From NCBI GenBank assembly GCA_001311585.1, contig BBBN01000103.1, forward strand, positions 1 through 5,998: DNA of 5,998 nucleotides, written 5' to 3'. The notes beneath the pieces are model-generated. The model saw only the letters and a program-made list of their open reading frames with translations. It was not told where the DNA came from and made no database searches. Numbering within the stretch: the stretch's first letter is position 1; every line of letters starts with the position of its first letter. Positions 1 to 5,675 of this stretch are shown in pieces. Position numbers and translations under genes: made by a program. Source of the stretch: Thermus sp. JCM 17653 (GTDB lineage: Bacteria > Deinococcota > Deinococci > Deinococcales > Thermaceae).

Positions 1-692
1 CCCCGGGGATGACCCGCACCCCGGGCACCCCCCGGACCGAGGGGTGCACATCGGGGGGCACCCCCTCGTCGTAGATCCAGGCCCCGGGCTTCACGTGCTC
101 GGGGTAGATCACCGGATTGGGGTCGCTGGTGGCGGTGAAGACGAGGTCCGCCTCCCTTATGGCGGCCATCTCCGTGGTGGCCAGGATCTCGGGGGCCTCG
201 CCTTTGCGCTCCAGGTTCTTCCTGAGGCTCTCCGCCGCCTTTTCCAGGCGCTTTAGGTCCCGCCCCACCAGGATGAGCCTGCCACGTAGGGGGCGATCTG
301 CCGGGCGATGCCGAAGGCCACCACCCCGTTCGCCCCCACCACGCGGCCGTGATCCCCTTCAGGTCCTTGCCGCTTTGGGCGAAGTGGGCGAGGATCCTGG
401 GGATGGCCGCCTTGACGGTCCCTGCGGTGTAGGCCCCGCCGTTCGTCACCTCTATCCCGGGCACGGCCTCCTGCACCGCTTTCCCCTTCTCCCCCACCAC
501 GCTCCAGAAGGCCCCGAGGCCCACCACCGTGGCCCCGAGCTCCATGGCGAGCCGCGCGCCCTGGATGGCCCTCCGCACGGCGAGCTCGGGCTTGGCCTTG
601 ATCTGGTGGGGAAGGAGGGGGGCGGAGATGAGGTGGCAGAGGACCTCCCGCCCGTCCGCCGTCCGCACCCCCCGCACCTCCCCCACCTTCAT
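1..692 (-). CDS. Acyl-ACP reductase-like Rossmann-fold protein, partial (C-terminus off window) and frameshifted
   Basis: The repaired translation resembles cyanobacterial long-chain acyl-ACP reductase (AAR), which reduces acyl-ACP to fatty aldehyde with NADPH. From the ATG at 692 it reads [18 protein letters not shown], then VGLGAFWSVVGEKG, matching AAR's conserved GGFTSI region, then TNGGAYTAGTVKAAI. A nucleotide-binding segment follows (restored AAVVGANGVVAFGIARQIA), then LVFTATSDPNPVI and YDEGVPPDVHPSV. Two single-base losses break the frame, one near 342 (a CC run) and one near 282 (a C run). Adding one base at each restores continuous homology to the window edge. The AAR-like N-terminus ([11 protein letters not shown]) lies upstream, inside the end of the PlsY-like ORF at about 692-832, so the true protein probably begins before 692. 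As written, the ATG overlaps the upstream stop as ATGA. The cysteine expected to carry the acyl thioester would lie beyond the left edge. Family recognition is from memory, and the substrate is inferred. Confidence 0.62.
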   Translation of the reverse strand, partial: MKVGEVRGVRTADGREVLCHLISAPLLPHQIKAKPELAVRRAIQGARLAMELGATVVGLGAFWSVVGEKGKAVQEAVPGIEVTNGGAYTAGTVKAAIPRILAHFAQSGKDLKGITAAWWGRTGWWPSASPGRSPPTWQAHPGGAGPKAPGKGGGEPQEEPGAQRRGPRDPGHHGDGRHKGGGPRLHRHQRPQSGDLPRAREARGLDLRRGGAPRCAPLGPGGARGAGHPR

Positions 693-1447
693 GGGGCGGA
701 AGCCTCGGCGAGGCGCTCCATCCACGCCTGCTTGAGGAGGCCCAAGCGCACCAGGGGCCTAAGCCAGCGGAAGCGGGGGCTTTGCCAGAAGTCCTCCAGG
801 GTCAGGGGGTGGATGAGGAAGGCGCAGACCACCTGCTTTTCCGAGGGAAGCGGCAGGGGCTCACCCAGCTTGGGCTCGGTGCCCTCGAGGATCCGCCCCA
901 GGTTCTCCTTGTAGCGCCAGAGGGCGAGGAGGAAAAGGGCGAGGGCGAGCAACCTTTCGGGAAGGCCAAAGCCCCCAAAGAGCATCGCCCCGAGAAGCCC
1001 CAGGGGAAGCCCCAAGGCGGCCAAGGAGGCGTAGCCCGTGAGGGCGTACAGGACGAGGCCCAAGGCCACGGGCACGAGGCCCAGGGCGGGCGGGAGGGGA
1101 AGGCCGGAAAGCACGCCAAGAAGCACCCCCGCCCCCTTGGCCCTTAGAGGCCAGGGGTCCCGGAAGAAGAGGGGGTAGAGGTGGCCCAGGTAGGCCGCCA
1201 CCCCCAAGGCGAGAAGCCCGGCGAGGTCCAGCCCCAAAGCCCGCCCCAAAAGAAGGGGCAGGTAGCCCTTGAGGAAGTCCAGGAGGAAGGAGAGGAGAAG
1301 GAGGCCTAGGCCCAGGCGCCTAAGGGCGCTTTCCAGGCCCAGGGTGTAGGGGCTTGCCGTGCGCAGGTCCACCCCGCGCCGCCTAGCCAGCCAGTACCCC
1401 AAAGGCAGCGCCCCCACGAGGTAGGCCAAGGGAAGAAGGGCGGTCAT
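689..1447 (-). CDS. PlsY-like glycerol-3-phosphate acyltransferase homologue with divergent active site, C-terminal extension
   Basis: This is an integral membrane protein of the PlsY family, whose members transfer an acyl chain from acyl-phosphate to glycerol 3-phosphate in phospholipid synthesis. Residues 1-195 form the PlsY-like part: [20 protein letters not shown] at 10-29, DFLKG at 57-61, GHLYPLFF at 88-95 and the C-terminal signature [18 protein letters not shown] at 178-195. Several hydrophobic membrane segments are visible. Two motifs are unusual. The usual GSGNxGATN is replaced by ASPYTLGLE (31-39), and the glycine-rich GGKG loop by LRAKGAG (101-107). The enzyme may therefore use another acceptor or be inactive. 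Residues 206-252 do not belong to Pls[12 protein letters not shown] resembles the start of acyl-ACP reductase, the next gene. Either the two are fused, with one C lost near 693-696 creating the stop, or two indels blur the gene border. The start ATG overlaps the preceding stop as ATGA, which suggests coupled translation. Confidence 0.72.
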   Translation of the reverse strand: MTALLPLAYLVGALPLGYWLARRRGVDLRTASPYTLGLESALRRLGLGLLLLSFLLDFLKGYLPLLLGRALGLDLAGLLALGVAAYLGHLYPLFFRDPWPLRAKGAGVLLGVLSGLPLPPALGLVPVALGLVLYALTGYASLAALGLPLGLLGAMLFGGFGLPERLLALALFLLALWRYKENLGRILEGTEPKLGEPLPLPSEKQVVCAFLIHPLTLEDFWQSPRFRWLRPLVRLGLLKQAWMERLAEASAP

Positions 1448-1917
1448 CGCAGGTAGTTTAGCCCGGCCACCGCCCCCCCGGTGAGGAGGAGGACCAGGCC
1501 CCCGGCGGCCACCACCCCCAAGGAGATGGCCAGAAGGGCGTAGCGCCGCCTAAGGCCCAGGACCACGGCCAAAAGGCTCCCGCTCCAGGCCCCGGTGCCG
1601 GGAAGGGGCACGGCCACGAAGAGGAAAAGGCCCAAAGCCCCCAGGCGCTGGACCTGCTCCTCCCCCCTAAGCCGGACCCGGGCCTCGAGGGCCCCCCAGG
1701 CCCGCGCCAGGAGGGGAACCCGGGTGGCGAGGCCCAGGACCCAAGGGAGGAGGGCCAGGGCCAAGGGAGCCACCAGCAGGTTGCCCAGGAGGGCCAGGAA
1801 AAAGGCTTCCCAAAGGGAAAGGCCCAGGGCCACCCCCAGGGGAATGGCCCCCCTAAGCTCCACCACCGGAAGGGCCGCCACCAGGAGGACGTAGAGTTGC
1901 GGCGGGATCACGCCCAT
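1444..1917 (-). CDS. COG2426-type small multidrug export (Sm_multidrug_ex) family membrane protein
   Basis: A predicted inner-membrane protein of 157 residues. The family motif ELRGAIPLG is at residues 20-28, followed by LLGNLLVAP at 43-51 and [11 protein letters not shown] at 103-113. These are hallmarks of the family named for 'small multidrug export', although its transport role is poorly established. About four hydrophobic segments are visible (roughly 7-35, 38-66, 92-122 and 126-152), with a charged stretch at 78-91. The ATG at 1917 sits directly against a GAAAGG sequence. The in-frame GTG at 1911 (155 residues) has better spacing to that Shine-Dalgarno-like element and may be the real start. 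An apparent in-frame fusion to L20 upstream is an artefact of a lost base in rplT; a transcription terminator lies between the two genes. The stop overlaps the start of the PlsY-like gene as ATGA, so these two genes are probably translated together. Confidence 0.75.
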   Translation of the reverse strand: MGVIPPQLYVLLVAALPVVELRGAIPLGVALGLSLWEAFFLALLGNLLVAPLALALLPWVLGLATRVPLLARAWGALEARVRLRGEEQVQRLGALGLFLFVAVPLPGTGAWSGSLLAVVLGLRRRYALLAISLGVVAAGGLVLLLTGGAVAGLNYLR

Positions 1918-1928
1918 CCTTTCATGGG

Positions 1929-1956
1929 AAAAGGCGCCGGAGCCCCGCCCGGCGCC
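1929..1956 (-). terminator. Rho-independent terminator after rplT
   Basis: On the minus strand a perfect 8-bp GC stem (GGCGCCGG / CCGGCGCC) with an 8-nt loop is followed by TTTT at 1932-1929. It starts about 14 nt after the corrected rplT stop and lies just before the next minus-strand gene. It should end most transcripts of the infC-rpmI-rplT operon. I see no promoter between it and the COG2426-type gene, so that gene may depend on read-through. Confidence 0.85.
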
Positions 1957-1969
1957 CTTTCCCCGGCCC

Positions 1970-2325
1970 TCAGGCCCGGGCCGCCTTGGCCCGCTCCACC
2001 AGCTCGGCGAAGGCCTGGGCTCCCGCACCGCCAGGTCGGCCAGGACCTTGCGGTCCAGGGCGATGCCCGCCCTCTTGAGGCCGTTCATGAAGCTAGAGTA
2101 GTTCATCCCGTGCTGACGGCAGGCGGCGTTGATGCGCACGATCCAGAGCTTGCGGAACTCCCGCTTCTTCTGCTTGCGGTGGGCGTAGGCGTAGTTGCCC
2201 GCGGCGAAGAGGGTTTCCCGGGCCTTGCGAAAGCTCTTGGAGCGCAGACCCCAGTACCCCTTGGCGAGCTTCAGGATCTTCTTGTGCTTCCTGCGGCGGA
2301 CGAATCCGGTTTTGGCGCGCGGCAT
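1970..2325 (-). CDS. rplT: 50S ribosomal protein L20, with one frameshift near the C-terminus
   Basis: L20 binds 23S rRNA and is needed early in assembly of the large ribosomal subunit. It begins [16 protein letters not shown], with the basic N-terminal extension typical of the family, and contains [15 protein letters not shown] and [17 protein letters not shown], followed by [12 protein letters not shown] ending at residue 103. After that the frame is lost at a run of three G on the plus strand (2017-2019). Adding one base gives [15 protein letters not shown] and a TGA at 1970-1972, for 118 residues, the length I recall for Thermus L20. Without the correction the frame runs into the next gene and produces a false fusion. 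The Shine-Dalgarno AGGAGGT (2337-2331) overlaps the rpmI stop codon and lies 5 nt before the ATG, so L35 and L20 are made from one message. L20 is a known autoregulator of this operon in other bacteria. Confidence 0.95.
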
Positions 2326-2335
2326 CCTCTACCTC

Positions 2336-2533
2336 CTACTCGTAGGGGAGGAGGAGCTTGATGCGCTCCGCCTCGGGCTTGGCCAGGACGAACTTCCGCC
2401 CCTTCTGACGGATCTCCTTGCCCGACTTGTGCCAGTTGAGGTGCCGCTTGCCCGTCTTCATGGCTACCACCTTGCCCGAAGCGGTCACCTTGACCCGCTT
2501 CTTGGCGCCCTTATGGGTCTTCATCTTCGGCAT
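2336..2533 (-). CDS. rpmI: 50S ribosomal protein L35
   Basis: A small basic protein of the large ribosomal subunit, 65 residues, the normal family length. It reads [17 protein letters not shown] at the start and contains [18 protein letters not shown] in the centre; both are strongly conserved in L35. The chosen ATG at 2533 follows a GGAGG element with 6 nt spacing. A longer in-frame start at 2596 would add 21 residues unlike any L35 and would lie in the presumed leader, so I reject it. The gene lies between infC and rplT, the classic IF3-L35-L20 order. Its TAG stop is part of the rplT Shine-Dalgarno. A promoter upstream at 2595-2623 could drive it independently of infC. Confidence 0.96.
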   Translation of the reverse strand: MPKMKTHKGAKKRVKVTASGKVVAMKTGKRHLNWHKSGKEIRQKGRKFVLAKPEAERIKLLLPYE

Positions 2534-2558
2534 AAGCCTCCTCCGCCCTGGGAAGCGC

Positions 2559-2568
2559 CCCCGAAGGG
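2559..2568 (-). other. Small UUCG hairpin in the rpmI leader
   Basis: The minus-strand RNA reads CCC UUCG GGG, a C(UUCG)G tetraloop on a short stem, 25 nt upstream of the rpmI start. A second short stem (UUGGG / CCCAA around a GAGCA loop) lies just before it. These may shape the 5' end of the rpmI-rplT message, a plausible place for L20 feedback control, but the structure is short and the role is inferred. Confidence 0.3.
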
Positions 2569-2594
2569 TCTTGGGTGCTCCCCAAAGCCTTCCC

Positions 2595-2623
2595 ACTATA
2601 CCAGAGGAGACGGTTTCGGTCTA
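2595..2623 (-). promoter_or_regulatory. Putative internal promoter for rpmI-rplT
   Basis: On the minus strand a -35-like TAGACC (2623-2618, four of six matching TTGACA) is separated by 17 nt from a -10-like TATAGT (2600-2595). The infC stop codon TAG forms the first three bases of the -35. Transcription would begin near 2588, leaving a leader of about 55 nt before L35. The call rests on motif match and spacing only. Confidence 0.5.
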
Positions 2624-3136
2624 GGCCGATACCTTGGCCGGGGCCAGGAGCATGTTCATATCCCGGCCGAGGATCTCGGGCTTCATCTCCACCACCGCCA
2701 TCCCCTTAAGGTCCTCGGCCACCCGCTCTAAAAGCCTCTCCCCCAGCTCGGGGTGGGCCATCTCCCGCCCCCGGAACATGATGGTTACCTTGACCTTGTG
2801 CCCCTCCTCCAGGAAGCGCTTGATATGGCCCAGCTTGGTCTTATAGTCGTGCTCGTCGATCTTTACCCGGAACTTGATGGACTTCACCTCGGTGCGCTTG
2901 GCCTTCTTCCGGGCCTCCTTTTCCGCCACCTGCTGCTCGTAGCGCCACTTGGAGTAGTCCATGATCCGGGCCACGGGCGGATCGGCGGTGGGGCCCACCA
3001 GGACCAGGTCCAGGTCCTGCTCCTGGGCCAGGCGCAAGGCCTCCCGGGTGTCCATGATGCCGAGCTGCTGCCCATCGGGGCCGATAACCCTCACCTGTTT
3101 GGCGCGGATGCGTTCGTTGGTCAAGTACTCCTTTAT
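2621..3136 (-). CDS. infC: Translation initiation factor IF-3, probable ATA start codon
   Basis: IF3 binds the 30S subunit, prevents premature joining of 50S, and checks start codon and initiator tRNA. From the ATA at 3136 it gives 171 residues. The N-domain contains NERIRAKQVRVIGPDGQQLG and DLVLVGPTADPPVARIMDY. A lysine-rich linker (KEARKKAKRTEVK) follows, then the C-domain with KFRVKIDEHDYKTKL and KVKVTIMFRGREMAHPELG, the family signature region. A TAG stop lies directly before the ATA, so the only possible starts are ATA or the TTG four codons later. ATA is favoured for two reasons: an 8-nt Shine-Dalgarno AGGAGGTG ends 6 nt before it, and it restores the MKEYLTNERIRA N-terminus that I recall for Thermus IF3. 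The TTG would have only 3 nt spacing from AAGGAG. Rare starts at infC (AUU in E. coli) allow IF3 to repress its own translation. It heads the operon with rpmI and rplT. Confidence 0.95.
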   Translation of the reverse strand: MKEYLTNERIRAKQVRVIGPDGQQLGIMDTREALRLAQEQDLDLVLVGPTADPPVARIMDYSKWRYEQQVAEKEARKKAKRTEVKSIKFRVKIDEHDYKTKLGHIKRFLEEGHKVKVTIMFRGREMAHPELGERLLERVAEDLKGMAVVEMKPEILGRDMNMLLAPAKVSA

Positions 3137-3142
3137 CTACAC

Positions 3143-3150
3143 CACCTCCT
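3143..3150 (-). promoter_or_regulatory. Shine-Dalgarno deciding the infC ATA start
   Basis: AGGAGGTG on the minus strand is fully complementary to the 16S rRNA 3' tail over 8 nt and ends 6 nt before the ATA at 3136. It is 18 nt from the alternative TTG at 3124, too far to serve it. It directly follows the 3' arm of the leader hairpin. Confidence 0.8.
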
Positions 3151-3185
3151 AGCCCGCCAAGCCCTCTCGCCGAAGTTTGCGGGCT
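3151..3185 (-). promoter_or_regulatory. infC leader hairpin with alternative pairings, abutting the ribosome binding site
   Basis: The predicted infC transcript starts at about 3185 with AGCCCGC, which pairs perfectly over 7 bp with GCGGGCU at 3157-3151; the next base begins the Shine-Dalgarno. GGGCU occurs twice in the leader (also at 3164-3160), so the 5' AGCCC can pair with either copy. That gives two mutually exclusive stems, only one of which touches the ribosome binding site. A regulatory role in autocontrol or temperature response is inference; the inverted repeats are seen directly. Confidence 0.45.
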
Positions 3186-3191
3186 AAGGGG

Positions 3192-3221
3192 AGTGTAGCA
3201 GGAAAAGCCCCTCGGCTACAA
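3192..3221 (-). promoter_or_regulatory. Putative infC operon promoter
   Basis: On the minus strand a -35-like TTGTAG (3221-3216) is followed after 18 nt by a -10-like TACACT (3197-3192). The predicted start is about 3185, leaving a 49-nt leader. Its -35 lies on the same bases as the -10 of the divergent hydratase promoter. Confidence 0.55.
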
Positions 3222-3222
3222 T
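3217..3222 (+). promoter_or_regulatory. -10 box of a leaderless promoter for the enoyl-CoA hydratase gene
   Basis: TACAAT is a near-perfect -10 and ends exactly 6 nt before the ATG at 3229, so the transcript would start at or beside the start codon. There is no convincing Shine-Dalgarno. The -35 region (around 3194-3200) is poor. Leaderless messages with this spacing are common in Thermus. Confidence 0.6.
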
Positions 3223-3228
3223 GGGGGC

Positions 3229-3989
3229 ATGGTCCAGGTGGAAAGAGGCCGCGTGGCCACCCTCTTCCTCAACGATCCCGAGCGGCGCAACCCCCTCTCC
3301 CCGGGGATGGTGGAGGGGCTCCTCCGGGCCCTGGAGGCTCTGGAGGAGGACCCCGAGGTGCGGGCCGTGGTCCTCACGGGAAGGGGCACGGCCTTCAGCG
3401 CCGGGGCGGACCTGGCCTTTTTGGAACGGGTCACGGAGCTCGGGGCCGAGGAGAACTACCGCCACTCCCTCTCCCTCATGCGCCTCTTCCACCGGCTCTA
3501 CACCTACCCTAAGCCCACGGTGGCCGCGGTGAACGGCCCGGCGGTGGCCGGGGGGGCGGGGCTGGCCACCGCCTGCGACCTGGTGGTCATGGACGAGGAG
3601 GCGAAGCTGGGCTACACCGAGGTGAAGATCGGCTTCGTGGCCGCCTTGGTCTCGGTGATCCTGGTGCGGGCCGTAGGGGAGAAGGCCGCCAAGGACCTCC
3701 TTCTCACGGGGAGGCTCGTGGAGGCAAGGGAGGCCAAGGCCCTGGGCCTGGTAAACCGCATCGCCCCTCCCGGAAAAGCCCTGGAGGAGGCGGTGGCCTT
3801 GGCGGAGGAGGTGGTGAAGAACGCCCCCACTTCCCTTCGCCTCACCAAGGAGCTCCTTTTGGCCTTCCGGGGATGGGCCTCGAGGACGGCTTCCGCCTCG
3901 CCGCCCTCGCCAACGCCTGGGTGCGGGAAACCGGGGACCTGAAGGAGGGCATCCGGGCCTTCTTTGAGAAGCGGCCGCCCAGGTTCTGA
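3229..3989 (+). CDS. Enoyl-CoA hydratase/isomerase (crotonase) family protein, one frameshift
   Basis: A cytoplasmic crotonase-fold enzyme acting on CoA thioesters, probably in fatty-acid or branched-chain amino-acid breakdown. The oxyanion-hole segments are visible: FSAGADL at 56-62 and NGPAVAGGAGLATACDLVV at 102-120. The second catalytic glutamate of classic hydratases is kept as Glu131 in GYTEVKIG. The first is replaced by Gly111 (GGAGLA instead of GGCELA). The region after Glu131 (IGFVAALVSVILVRAVGEKA) looks like methylglutaconyl-CoA hydratase-type relatives, but the substrate cannot be fixed. The frame breaks near 3863-3866, where GGCCTTCC lacks one C. Restored, it continues LLLALPGMGLEDGFRLAAL and ends KRPPRF with TGA at 3987-3989, giving 253 residues, normal for the family. 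It is divergent from infC and lies 13 nt before glnS, so the two plus-strand genes may be partly cotranscribed. Confidence 0.88.
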
Positions 3990-3990
3990 G

Positions 3991-3996
3991 TAGACT
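3991..3996 (+). promoter_or_regulatory. -10 box of a leaderless promoter for glnS
   Basis: TAGACT fits the TANNNT pattern and ends exactly 6 nt before the glnS ATG, the same geometry as at the hydratase gene. No Shine-Dalgarno precedes the ATG. The best -35-like element, TTGAGA at 3964-3969, has a long 21-nt spacer, so the promoter may be weak or may supplement read-through from the hydratase gene. Confidence 0.5.
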
Positions 3997-4002
3997 CTCC
4001 TT

Positions 4003-5644
4003 ATGGGCCTTGTCCCCGAGTGCTTCATCACCGAGATCGTGGAGCGGGACCTCAAGGAGGGGAAGTACGCCAAGCTCGTCACCCGCTTCCCCCCGGAGCC
4101 CAACGGCTACCTCCACATCGGCCACGCCCGGAGCATCGTCCTCAACTTCGGCCTCGCCCAGGACTACGGCGGGGAGTGCAACCTGCGCTTTGACGACACC
4201 AACCCCGAGACGGAGAAGGAGGAGTACGCCCGGGCCATCGAGGAGGACGTGCGCTGGCTGGGCTTCCGGCCCGCCCGGGTCCTCTACGCCTCGGACTACT
4301 TTGAGACCATGTACCGATGCGCCTTGGTCCTCATCCAGGAGGGCAAGGCCTACGTGGACGACCTTCCCGAGGAGGAGATGAGCGCCTAAGGGCCCAGGGG
4401 AAGCCAAGCCCTTATCGGGAAAGGAGCGTGGAGGAGAACCTGGAGCTCTTTGAGAGGATGCGCCGGGGGGAGTTCCCCACGGGAAGCCGGGTCCTAAGGG
4501 CCAAGATCGACCCCGCCCACCCCAACTTCAAGCTCCGCGACCCCGTGCTCTACCGCATCGTCCACGCCCCCCACTACCACGCCGGGGACAAATGGGTCAT
4601 CTACCCCATGTACGACTTCGCCCACCCCCTGGAGGACTTCATCGAGGGGGTCACCCACTCCCTTTGCACCCTGGAGTTTGAGAACAACCGCGCCATCTAC
4701 GACTGGGTCATTGAGAACCTTAAAGGGAAGTGCGGGCTTCCCACCTCCCCCAGGCCCCACCAGTACGAGTTCGCCCGGCTGGACCTGAGCCACACCGTGC
4801 TCTCCAAGAGGAAGCTCATCAGGCTGGTGGAAGGGGGGCACGTCTCGGGCTGGGACGACCCCAGGCTCCCCACCTGAGGGCCTTAAGGCGAAGGGGGGTG
4901 AGGCCCGAGGCCATCGTGGAGTTCGTGCGCAGGACGGGGATCTCCCGCAACGAGGCCCAGATAGAGATGGACCTCTTGGAGGAGGTGGTGCGGGACGACC
5001 TGAACCCCATCGCCCCCCGGGTCCTCGGCGTGGTGGACCCCCTGAGGGTGGTCCTCACCAACTACGAGGGGGAGGAGTGGATAGAGGCCCCCTACTGGCC
5101 CCGGGACATCCCCAAGGAGGGAAGCCGCCCCCTCCCCTTCTCCCCGGAGCTCTACATCGAGCGCACGGACTTTAGCCTCCACCCCCCAAGGCTGGAAGCG
5201 CCTCGCCCCAGGGCAAAGGGTGCGCCTCCGCCACGCCTACGTCATCGAGCTGGAAGACGTGGTGGAGGAAGGGGGCGAGGTGAAGCTCCTCAAGGCCCGG
5301 ATCGTCCCCGGCACCCTGGGGGCGAACCCCGAGGACGGCATCAGGCCCAAGGGGGTGATCCACTGGGTCTCCGCCCGCCACGCCCTCCCCGTGGAGTTCC
5401 GGCTCTACGGCCGCCTCTTCCGCACCCCTGACCCCGAGGAGGGTGGGGACTTCCTGCAAAACCTCAACCCCGAGCCCTTTTGGTGAAGCGGGGCTTCGTT
5501 GAGCCCAGCGTGGCCCAGGACCCCGAGGACACCCGCTACCAGCTGGAGCGCCTGGGCTACTTCTGGCGGGACCCCGTGGACTCGAGGCCCGGGGCCTTGG
5601 TGATGAACCGCATCGTGCCCCTAAAAGAGGGTTATAGGGTCTGA
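4003..5644 (+). CDS. glnS: Glutaminyl-tRNA synthetase, interrupted by frameshifts at four places
   Basis: A class I aminoacyl-tRNA synthetase that charges tRNA-Gln with glutamine using ATP, in the cytoplasm. The N-terminus matches E. coli GlnRS closely: [17 protein letters not shown] contains the HIGH motif at residues 38-41, followed by NLRFDDTNP. Later come [33 protein letters not shown] (the KMSKS equivalent, about residue 265) and [11 protein letters not shown]. The C-terminal anticodon-binding barrels include [33 protein letters not shown] and [13 protein letters not shown]. The frame breaks near 4385 (one C), 4873 (one C), 5183-5191 (one C and one G, restoring HPPKGWKRL) and 5475 (one base). 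Restoring five bases gives 548 residues, close to the 554 of E. coli. No YqeY-like C-terminal domain, as reported for Deinococcus GlnRS, is present. The start is chosen by homology and the adjacent -10 box. Confidence 0.95.
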
Positions 5645-5675
5645 TTCGCTCATCCGGCCGCCGCCGAACATCCCC

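Noticed and set aside
35..70. Inverted GGGGTGC / GCACCCC repeat near the left edge as a regulatory hairpin
   Set aside because: It lies inside coding sequence of the reductase-like gene and is explained by GC-rich codons; nothing else supports a function.
117..914. Plus-strand open frame of 265 codons at the left end
   Set aside because: It is Pro/Arg/His-rich without family features and lies opposite the reductase-like and PlsY-like genes, which have clear conserved motifs.
1444..2325. A 293-residue ORF joining L20 to a membrane protein as a natural fusion
   Set aside because: The joint follows loss of L20 homology at residue 103, exactly at a G/C run. One added base restores the normal L20 ending and stop, and the fused reading frame passes straight through a strong transcription terminator.
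2534..2596. Longer N-terminus for L35 starting at 2596
   Set aside because: The 21 extra residues are not found in L35 proteins, and the stretch overlaps the putative promoter and leader. The ATG at 2533 has a good Shine-Dalgarno.
3184..4407. Long minus-strand open frame of 407 codons opposite the hydratase and glnS genes
   Set aside because: Its translation is low-complexity (Gly, Leu, Val, His, Glu-rich) and matches no family. It mirrors the third-position GC bias of the real plus-strand genes, a usual shadow in Thermus DNA.
4385..5480. glnS as a decayed pseudogene or a gene with programmed frameshifts
   Set aside because: All segments between the breaks are fully conserved, the breaks are uniform base losses, mostly in G/C runs, and other genes nearby show the same type. 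A sequencing cause explains all of them at once.
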